From Solimonas sp. K1W22B-7 (GTDB lineage: Bacteria; Pseudomonadota; Gammaproteobacteria; Nevskiales; Nevskiaceae), in NCBI RefSeq assembly GCF_003428335.1, contig NZ_CP031704.1, forward strand, positions 4,910,071 to 4,974,070: a stretch of 64,000 nucleotides of DNA, read 5' to 3'. The notes beneath the pieces were generated by a model. That model did no database searches and was not told the DNA's origin. It saw only the letters and a program-made list of their open reading frames with translations. This document shows positions 57,976 to 64,000 of the stretch, piece after piece (within the stretch, counting starts at the first letter, position 1; the number at the start of each line of letters is the position of its first letter). The position numbers and the translations under genes are program-made.

Positions 57976-58895
57976 ACCGGGATTCCCAGCTGCCGCAGGA
58001 TGTCGCCGGCGCCCTGGTCCAGCAGGCGCCGCGCCAGTTCCTCGCCCAGTTCCTCGGCGCGCGCCTGCGTGCCGCGCAGTTCGCCGCGGATCACGCGGCT
58101 GCCATCGGGGGCGCCGACCAGGCCACGCAGGCGGACCTCGGAGCCCAGCACCTCGGCGAATCCGGCCACCGGCACCTGGCAGGCACCGCCGAGCTTCGCA
58201 TTCATCGCGCGCTCGGCCATCAGGCGGGTGTAGCTGCGCGCATCGTGCAGCGGCATCAGCAGGCGGCGCGTGCGCTCGTCGCCGGTACGGCATTCGATGC
58301 CGACGATGCCCTGGCCGATCGCCGGCAGGAAGCGGTCGGACGACAGCCGCTCGCGGATGCGCTCGGCCAGCCCCAGGCGGATCAGCCCGGCACTGGCCAG
58401 CAGGATCGCCTCGAACTGGCCTTCGTCGAGCTTGCGCAGACGCGTGCCGACGTTGCCGCGCAGGTCATGGATCACCAGGTCCGGCCGCAGCGACTTGAGC
58501 TGTGCCTGGCGGCGCAGGCTGGACGTGCCCACCACCGCGCCCTGCGGCAGGGCGTCGAGCGAGTCGTGCCTGTTGGAGACGAAGGCATCGGAGGGGTCTT
58601 CACCGGCGAGGAAGGCGCTGAGGCAGAGCCCGTCCGGCTGCCTTACCGGCACGTCCTTCATGGAGTGCACCGCGATATCTGCGCGCCCCTCCAGCATGGC
58701 CTGCTCCAGCTCCTTCACGAACAGCCCCTTGCCGCCGATGTTGGCCAGCGGACTGGACAGCATCTGGTCGCCCGCCGTGGTCATCGGCACCAGCTCCACC
58801 TGGATCCCCGCATGGACTTCCTCCAGGCGAGCCTTGACGTGCTCGGCCTGCCACAGGGCAAGCGGGGATTCTCGGGTGGCGATGCGCAGCAGCAT
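57972..58895 (-). CDS. hemC: Porphobilinogen deaminase (hydroxymethylbilane synthase)
   Basis: This 307-residue enzyme has [19 protein letters not shown], the catalytic region [35 protein letters not shown] and the dipyrromethane-carrying cysteine in [12 protein letters not shown]. All active-site segments are intact. It polymerises four porphobilinogen units in the cytosol. It is the first gene of hemC-hemD-hemX-hemY, whose members overlap by 4 bp each, indicating one translationally coupled transcript. Confidence 0.97.
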   Translation of the reverse strand: MLLRIATRESPLALWQAEHVKARLEEVHAGIQVELVPMTTAGDQMLSSPLANIGGKGLFVKELEQAMLEGRADIAVHSMKDVPVRQPDGLCLSAFLAGEDPSDAFVSNRHDSLDALPQGAVVGTSSLRRQAQLKSLRPDLVIHDLRGNVGTRLRKLDEGQFEAILLASAGLIRLGLAERIRERLSSDRFLPAIGQGIVGIECRTGDERTRRLLMPLHDARSYTRLMAERAMNAKLGGACQVPVAGFAEVLGSEVRLRGLVGAPDGSRVIRGELRGTQARAEELGEELARRLLDQGAGDILRQLGIPV

Positions 58896-59490
58896 TGGGG
58901 GTACGCGACGGTGGGGAGACGATGGGGATTATCCGCTTTTTCCAATGAAAACGTGGTCATTCGCGCGGGAGCAGAGTCCCCTCTCCCGCCCTCCGGGCAC
59001 CCTCTCCCACAAGGGGAGAGGGAACACAAAAGCCTTCTTGTGTCTTCCAATGGCTTGGTGAGCGCAGCGAATGCTTTTGATGTTCCGGGTTCCCTCGTAG
59101 CGGCGCCCGCACAGGGGTCGGGCGCAGGGGTCGAGCCGGACAGGATGTCCGGCCGAGGACACGCAGGCCATGGATGGCCTGTGTGTCCGACCCCTCAGCG
59201 ACCGACCACTGGGCGGGGCACCCCGCGTAAGCGGGGCGCCGATACAAGGGTACGTTTTCTTTTGGTTACTTTTCTTTGTCGTATAACAAAGAAAAGTGAC
59301 TCGCCCTTAGGCGAAATACACCTCCAGAGAAACGCGGCTCCTGACCGGCGTAGTCGCCGGCACCACCGCTTCAAAGGCCTGGAGACCCAACGACCAGGTC
59401 GCGAGCAAGCTCGCTCCTACATTTCATGCCCTGCAAATGAAAAGAGCCGGATTTCTCCGGCCCTTTTCGCGCAAGAAGCATCAGCAACGC
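58896..59490. repeat. 595-bp gap made of several repeat fragments
   Basis: No gene is supported. From left to right it holds: a CCCTCTCCC...GGGGAGAGGG fragment (about 58978-59023) like the ends of 54757-54948; GC-rich dyads around 59100-59240 (GGACAGGATGTCC, GGCCATGGATGGCC, CCCCGCGTAAGCGGGG); the hairpin GTTACTTTTCTTTGT/ACAAAGAAAAGTGAC at 59265-59300, a repeat type common in related genomes; a GACCGGCGTAGTCGCCGG dyad; and a single REP unit at about 59397-59420. It separates hemC from algR. Confidence 0.75.
59440..59467 (-). terminator. Terminator of algR
   Basis: On the minus strand AAAAGGGCCGGA-GAAA-TCCGGCTCTTTT ends in a T run; it lies 24 bp after the algR stop. Confidence 0.88.
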
Positions 59491-60237
59491 TCAGACATCC
59501 GTCAGGAACCTGCGCACCTCGGCCAGGCGTCGGCGCGACACCGGCAGCGGGTCGCTGGCGTGCTTCATGCGCAGCCAGTGATGCTGGTCGCCATGGCGAT
59601 CACGCTCCAGGCCCGCGATGAAACGGGTAGCCACCAGCGCCTTGCGGTGGATGCGGATGAACCAGGGCGCGAAGTCCTGTTCCAGGGTCTTCAGCGATTC
59701 CTCGATCAGCACCTCGCCGTGCAGGTGCTTCACCGTGGTGTACTTCTGGTCGGCCAGGAAATAGATGATGTCCTCGGCCGGCACGCGCACCAGGCCGTCG
59801 CGGTTGGTCGCCAGCACGAACTCGCGCTTGGGCTTGCCGCCCGGGATCGGCGCGGCCACCGGCGCCGGCTTGTGCGCGCGGGTCGGCTTGCGCACGCGCA
59901 TCAGCGCTTCCTTGAGCTTGTCGACCCGGATCGGCTTGAGCAGGTAGGCCTGCGCGGCGGCGTCGAAGGCCGACAGCGCGTGCTCCGAGTAGGCGGTGGT
60001 GAAGATCACCGCCGGCGGCACCTCCAGCTCGGCCAGCTGGCGCGCCACCTGGATGCCGTCCATGCCACCCATGCGGATGTCGAGCAGGACCAGGTCCGGC
60101 TCTTCGTCGTCGATCACGTCGAGCGCGGATTCACCGTCGCCGGCCTCGCCGACCACCTCGTAGCCGGGAAACTCCGACAGCAGGCGCTTCAGGCGTTCGC
60201 GGGCCAGCGGCTCATCATCGACGATCACGACGCGCAT
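59491..60237 (-). CDS. algR: LytTR-type response regulator
   Basis: This 248-residue regulator has a receiver domain with acidic pocket D7-D8, phospho-acceptor D53 (VLLDIRMGG) and K101 (YLLKPIR). A LytTR DNA-binding domain follows at about 140-246 (EDIIYFLADQKYTTVKHL, FIRIHRKALVA). Together with algZ upstream (gap 3 bp) and its position between argH and hemC it matches AlgR of pseudomonads, which controls alginate, twitching motility and biofilm genes. The local regulon is unknown. Confidence 0.94.
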   Translation of the reverse strand: MRVVIVDDEPLARERLKRLLSEFPGYEVVGEAGDGESALDVIDDEEPDLVLLDIRMGGMDGIQVARQLAELEVPPAVIFTTAYSEHALSAFDAAAQAYLLKPIRVDKLKEALMRVRKPTRAHKPAPVAAPIPGGKPKREFVLATNRDGLVRVPAEDIIYFLADQKYTTVKHLHGEVLIEESLKTLEQDFAPWFIRIHRKALVATRFIAGLERDRHGDQHHWLRMKHASDPLPVSRRRLAEVRRFLTDV

Positions 60238-60240
60238 GCT

Positions 60241-61332
60241 TCAGTCTCCTTCGGGCTCTTTTCGGGGTTCTTTGGGCAGGACCAGGCGTGCCCTGAACAC
60301 GCCGCCTTCCAGTCTCAGGTCGCGGCCCAGTTCGAGCCGCGCACTGTCACCGTAAATCAGGTTGAGGCGCTGGGCAATATTGTCGACCGCAATCCGGTTG
60401 CCCTGCGAGGTCAGGGACTCGCCCTGCGGGATGGGATTGGTGACCTCGATCACCAGCCGGCCGAAGATCTCGCGGCCGGCGATGCGCACCTCACCGCGGC
60501 CGGCCAGCTTGGAGATGCCGTGGTGCACGGCGTTCTCCACCAGCGGCTGCACCACCAGCATCGGCACCGGCCATTCCAGCAGGCGGTCCGGGATGTCCCA
60601 TTCGATCTCCAGCTTGTCTCCCAGGCGCAGCTTCTCGATGCGCAGGTAGGCGTGGCACAGGCCGATTTCGTCGGCCAGCGGGCCCATCTGGCCGCGCTTC
60701 TCCAGGCTGGCGCGGAACAGGTCGGACAGGTCCACCACCATCGACTCGGCGTCGTCCGGCTGCACGTGGATCAGGGCCGCGAGGCTGTTGAGTGCATTGA
60801 ACAGGAAATGCGGGCGGATGCGCGCGTTCAGCGCCTGGTAGCGCGATTCACCCTCGGCCTTGACCTGCAGGCGCCACTGGTGGCGCAGCCAGAAGTAGCG
60901 CAGCAGCAGCAGGGCGACGATGCCGGCGATGGTGACGTGGCGCATCACGAAGATGATGCGCGGCTCCTGCGACATCAGGCCGTCCCAGTGCAGCACTTCG
61001 GTGAACAGCTTGTGCGCGGCGGCGGCCACCGCCATCACCACCACCACCAGCAGGCCCCAGCAGTAGAAGAACACCACCCCCGGGCGCGCCAGCGGGAACC
61101 AGCGCCGGGACCAGCACAGCACCGCCGCCGAGCACAGGGCGATCCATTGCAGGTACAGCGAGATCATCGTGAAGGTTTCGATCGCCTCCTGGCCGCCGGC
61201 GCCGCGGCCCAGGGTCAGCACGATCGCCACCAGCTCCATGGTGAACGCCAGCAGCAGCACCGCCGATCCCTGGCAGAAATTCGGGATCAGGTTGTTGAGC
61301 TGCAGCGTTTGCTGGGGGACGATGCGTTCCAC
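60241..61332 (-). CDS. algZ: LytS/AlgZ-type sensor histidine kinase
   Basis: The start is a GTG at 61330-61332 with no visible Shine-Dalgarno sequence; it lies at the edge of an AT-rich island. The 363-residue protein has four to six membrane helices (about 20-150). The His_kinase domain follows, with H175 in ARIRPHFLFNALNSL, PLVENAVHHGI and a C-terminal ATP-binding part in which G-boxes are weak, as in AlgZ/FimS. It is the partner of AlgR. Confidence 0.93.
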   Translation of the reverse strand: MERIVPQQTLQLNNLIPNFCQGSAVLLLAFTMELVAIVLTLGRGAGGQEAIETFTMISLYLQWIALCSAAVLCWSRRWFPLARPGVVFFYCWGLLVVVVMAVAAAAHKLFTEVLHWDGLMSQEPRIIFVMRHVTIAGIVALLLLRYFWLRHQWRLQVKAEGESRYQALNARIRPHFLFNALNSLAALIHVQPDDAESMVVDLSDLFRASLEKRGQMGPLADEIGLCHAYLRIEKLRLGDKLEIEWDIPDRLLEWPVPMLVVQPLVENAVHHGISKLAGRGEVRIAGREIFGRLVIEVTNPIPQGESLTSQGNRIAVDNIAQRLNLIYGDSARLELGRDLRLEGGVFRARLVLPKEPRKEPEGD

Positions 61333-61461
61333 GTGATTTAATCTTGAATATTGTTATTTTCTTTAAATATTATTCAACAGATCCGCCCGGACTGCCGGGA
61401 CCGTGCCGGCCACTCCACGGGGCCACACGCCTATAATCGCGCACTTTTTACCGAGCCACAC
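61332..61461. promoter_or_regulatory. Divergent control region between algZ and argH
   Basis: An AT-rich island (61333-61378, starting CGTGATTTAATCTTG) touches the algZ start codon. On the argH side TATAAT occurs at 61432-61437, 25 bp before the argH ATG, without a good -35 box. Both genes may use this region. Confidence 0.5.
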
Positions 61462-62850
61462 ATGTCCTCCGGCAACGCAAAACTCTGGGGCGGCCGTTTC
61501 GCCGAATCCACCTCCGCACTGGTCGAGAAGTTCTCCGAGTCGGTCAGCTTCGATTCGCGCCTGTACCGCCAGGACATCCGCGGCTCGCAGGCGCATGCGC
61601 GCATGCTGGCCAAGGTCGGCGTGCTCAGCGCCGCCGACGCCGACAGCATCGTCGCCGGGCTGGACGCGATCCTGGCCCGCATCGAGTCGGGCACCTTCGA
61701 GTGGAGCGAGAAGCTCGAAGACGTGCACATGAACATCGAGGCGCGCCTGACCGAGGACATCGGCGACGCCGGCAAGCGCCTGCACACCGGCCGCTCACGC
61801 AACGACCAGGTCGCCACCGACCTGCGCCTCTACGTGCGCGACGTGATCGACGAGCTGGCGCCGCTGATCGGCCGCCTGGAAGGGGCGCTGCTGGACCTGG
61901 CCGAGCGCGAGGCCGACAGCGTGATGCCGGGCTTCACGCACATGCAGATCGCCCAGCCGGTGACCTTCGGCCACCACATGCTGGCCTGGCGCGAGCAGAT
62001 CCTGCGCGACCGCAGCCGCCTGCTGGACTGCCGCAAGCGCCTCAACCTGCTGCCGCTGGGCTCGGCCGCGCTGGCCGGCACGGTCTATCCGATCGACCGC
62101 CATTACACGGCGGAGCTGCTGGGCTTCGACGGCGTCACCGAGAACTCGCTGGACACGGTCAGCGACCGCGACTTCGCGATCGAATTCTGCGCCGCCGCCA
62201 GCCTGGTGCTGGTGCACCTGTCGCGCTGGAGCGAGGAACTGATCCTGTGGTCGACGCCGATGTTCGGCTTCGTCGACCTGCCCGACCGCTTCTGTACCGG
62301 CAGCAGCATCATGCCGCAGAAGAAGAACCCGGACGTGCCCGAACTGGTGCGCGGCAAGACCGGCCGGGTGATCGGCAACCTGCAGGCCCTGCTGGTGCTG
62401 ATGAAGGGCCAGCCGCTGGCCTACAACCGCGACAACCAGGAAGACAAGCCGCCGCTGTTCGACACCGTCGACACGCTGAGCATCTGCCTGCAGGTCTACG
62501 CCGAGATGGTCCCGCACATCGTGGTGAAGCGCGACAACTGCCGCGCCGCCGCCGCCAAGGGCTTCTCCACCGCCACCGACCTGGCCGACTACCTGGTGAT
62601 GAAGGGCCTGCCGTTCCGCGACGCGCACCACGCGGTGGGCAGCGCGGTGGGCCATGCCGCCCAGAAGGGCTGCGACCTGTCGGACCTGTCGCTGGAAGAG
62701 CTGCGCCGGTTCTCGCCGCTGGTGGAGAACGACGTCTACGAGCGCATCACGCTGGAAGGCTCGCTCAACGCCCGCAACCACTACGGCGCGACCGCGCCGG
62801 CGCAGGTGCGCGCGGCCATTGCCCGGGCGCGGGCCGCGCGCGGGCTGTAA
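61462..62850 (+). CDS. argH: Argininosuccinate lyase
   Basis: ATG 61462 gives 462 residues; the upstream open frame crosses the promoter. The protein has [37 protein letters not shown], the substrate-loop signature [12 protein letters not shown], and CQ-type helices of the fumarase/aspartase superfamily. It splits argininosuccinate into arginine and fumarate in the cytosol. A strong terminator follows. Confidence 0.97.
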   Translation: MSSGNAKLWGGRFAESTSALVEKFSESVSFDSRLYRQDIRGSQAHARMLAKVGVLSAADADSIVAGLDAILARIESGTFEWSEKLEDVHMNIEARLTEDIGDAGKRLHTGRSRNDQVATDLRLYVRDVIDELAPLIGRLEGALLDLAEREADSVMPGFTHMQIAQPVTFGHHMLAWREQILRDRSRLLDCRKRLNLLPLGSAALAGTVYPIDRHYTAELLGFDGVTENSLDTVSDRDFAIEFCAAASLVLVHLSRWSEELILWSTPMFGFVDLPDRFCTGSSIMPQKKNPDVPELVRGKTGRVIGNLQALLVLMKGQPLAYNRDNQEDKPPLFDTVDTLSICLQVYAEMVPHIVVKRDNCRAAAAKGFSTATDLADYLVMKGLPFRDAHHAVGSAVGHAAQKGCDLSDLSLEELRRFSPLVENDVYERITLEGSLNARNHYGATAPAQVRAAIARARAARGL

Positions 62851-62864
62851 GCCTCGAGCCCCTC

Positions 62865-62898
62865 AACGAAAAGGCCCGCAAAAGCGGGCCTTTTCGTT
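62865..62898 (+). terminator. Terminator of argH
   Basis: A perfect 15-bp stem AACGAAAAGGCCCGC-AAAA-GCGGGCCTTTTCGTT begins 15 bp after the argH stop. Confidence 0.92.
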
Positions 62899-62920
62899 TA
62901 TGCATGAAGCTTTGTCATTT

Positions 62921-62986
62921 GTGGGAGCGGGCTTGCCCGCGATCTTCGCCGGCTCGCCGACAGATCGCGGGCAAGCCCGCTCCCAC
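62921..62986. repeat. REPIN-like pair of the GGAGCGGGCTTGCCCGCG type
   Basis: GTGGGAGCGGGCTTGCCCGC, then GATC (62921-62944), faces its exact complement at 62963-62986 across an 18-base centre. This is the classical Pseudomonas-type REP sequence, a different subfamily from the GCTGTTAGCC units elsewhere in the window. Confidence 0.92.
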
Positions 62987-62995
62987 AAGTATTCT

Positions 62996-64000
62996 TCACG
63001 GCGTCGAGGGAGTCGCCTCGACCGGAGCAGCTTCCGTTGCAGCGTCTTCGACCGGAGCCGCCGCCCCCGCCGCTTCCAGGCGCACGAACGGCAGCGCCGG
63101 CCCCAGGAAGCCCAGCACCGGCTTGACCGTGCGCAGCGGGTCTTCTTCCTGCGGCACGTGGCCGAGGTCGTCGAACATCACCAGCTGGCTGCCCTGGATC
63201 TCGCGATGGAAGCGCGTGGCACTGGCCGGCGGGATCAGCTGGTCGCGGCCGCCCCAGAGGATCAGGGTCGGCAGCTTCAGCACGCGGATGCGGCTGGAGG
63301 TGTCGCCACCGTTCTGCGCGAAGCGCTGCGCCAGCGCCTTGCGGTTGCCGGCGCGCAGGGTCAGCTCGTAGTAGCGGTCGATCAGTTCCGGCGTGACCTT
63401 GGACGGATCGCCATAGACGTTGCGCACGCTGGAGGCGATGACACTGCGCGGCAGCGTGCGCTCCATCAGTGGCGCCAGCAGCGGCATGCGCGCCAGGCGG
63501 AAGCCCAGCGGGACCGACTCCGAGGGCAGCGGGTAGCCGGCGGCATCCACCAGCACGATCTTCTGCACATAGGACGGCAGCGCCAGCGCCGCCTCCCAGG
63601 CCAGGCGTCCACCGAAGGAGTTGCCGGCAACGATATAGCCCTCGGCGCCGTAGTGATCGAACACGGCGTTGAGGAAGCGCATGTAGGCGTCGATGCTGTA
63701 GTCGCCGTCCGGGGCTGGGCCGGTGAGGCCGAAGCCCGGCAGGTCGATGCGGATCACGCGGCGCTGGGTCTTGAGCGCCTCGGCCCAGCCGTCCCAGGTG
63801 TGCAGCGAGGACGAGGTGCCGTGCAGCAGGATCACCGGCACGCGGTCGCTGATCGGCCCCTCGTCGCGCACGTGGACTTCCATGCCGCCGATCTCGAGGA
63901 AGGACGAGGGCGGCTTGGCCCAGCGCGCGCGCAACTCCGCGACCGGACGGTCCGGGGCCCAGGTGGCGGCGACGAAGCCGGCGGGCAGGCCGACCAGCAG
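62996..64000 (-). CDS. Membrane-anchored alpha/beta hydrolase (start beyond right edge)
   Basis: The frame is open from the stop at 62996 to the window edge, so the N-terminus is missing. The visible part starts in a hydrophobic segment (LLVGLPAGFVAATWAPDRPV), probably the end of a membrane anchor. It continues with EVHVRDEGP, the oxyanion HGTSSSLHTW, the nucleophile elbow AGNSFGGR, an acid in ILWGGRDQLIPP and the histidine in DDLGHVPQEEDP. The C-terminal tail is rich in Ala, Pro and Glu. Substrate unknown; the fold is certain. An ATG further in at 63934 is not the real start because the conserved upstream text continues. Confidence 0.88.
   Translation of the reverse strand: MLVGLPAGFVAATWAPDRPVAELRARWAKPPSSFLEIGGMEVHVRDEGPISDRVPVILLHGTSSSLHTWDGWAEALKTQRRVIRIDLPGFGLTGPAPDGDYSIDAYMRFLNAVFDHYGAEGYIVAGNSFGGRLAWEAALALPSYVQKIVLVDAAGYPLPSESVPLGFRLARMPLLAPLMERTLPRSVIASSVRNVYGDPSKVTPELIDRYYELTLRAGNRKALAQRFAQNGGDTSSRIRVLKLPTLILWGGRDQLIPPASATRFHREIQGSQLVMFDDLGHVPQEEDPLRTVKPVLGFLGPALPFVRLEAAGAAAPVEDAATEAAPVEATPSTP

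Overview
The window is a 64 kb piece of a high-GC gammaproteobacterial chromosome. The order argH | algZ-algR | hemC-hemD-hemX-hemY, the presence of plsB, mnmG, mltD and a DUF1329 protein, and the REP-type intergenic repeats all fit Pseudomonas/Xanthomonas/Nevskiales-like bacteria. I favour a Nevskiales (Solimonadaceae-like) or Xanthomonadales relative, but this is inferred from gene content only. There are no rRNA or tRNA genes, no transposase, no CRISPR array and no prophage. Both edges cut a gene: a TolC-family outer membrane protein on the left and a membrane-anchored alpha/beta hydrolase on the right. Layout: 1-3933 is a tripartite EmrAB-TolC drug efflux locus with its TetR repressor. 4293-12586 holds acyl-CoA and small-molecule metabolism (two hotdog thioesterases, FAD oxidoreductase, proline iminopeptidase, AcuI-like reductase, PdxH, a dienoyl-CoA-reductase-like SDR) plus MltD and a probable small RNA. 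12653-19391 holds cspA, an M48 lipoprotein, an orphan DppF-type ATPase, dps, an epimerase-plsC pair and an ABC exporter. 19550-22314 is a rimB-rimK-M14 peptidase cluster for peptide or S6 tail modification. 22388-29400 has a DUF962 protein, mnmG, an exported LEA-like protein, a YgjP protease, an orphan parB, folE and a soluble acyl-ACP desaturase. 29642-44696 has acyP, MATE, plsB, fkpA, DUF1329, a second ATP-grasp/GNAT pair, a FecR-SPOR protein and a membrane desaturase. 44684-51577 has DUF456, the acvB-mprF (lysyl-phosphatidylglycerol) operon, a patatin lipase and a TetR regulator. 52293-64000 has mscL, an SDR and an iron-sulfur flavin reductase with overlapping start codons, hemYXDC, algRZ and argH. 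A theme is membrane lipid handling: two unrelated desaturases, PlsB, a PlsC-like acyltransferase, MprF/AcvB, a patatin and several acyl-CoA enzymes. The most unusual content is intergenic. First, three roughly 270-bp nested-palindrome elements (near 21.6, 27.5 and 36.9 kb) have arms that differ strongly between copies but stay complementary within each copy, so they covary. Second, a multi-stem RNA-like segment with an intrinsic terminator lies on the minus strand at 9771-9945. Third, at least six other families of short dyad repeats (REP/REPIN pairs and MITE-like inverted repeats) fill most non-coding gaps without any transposase. Five short AT-rich islands, four of them sharing a TGTGAT-like start, mark several promoter regions in a genome otherwise near 68% GC.
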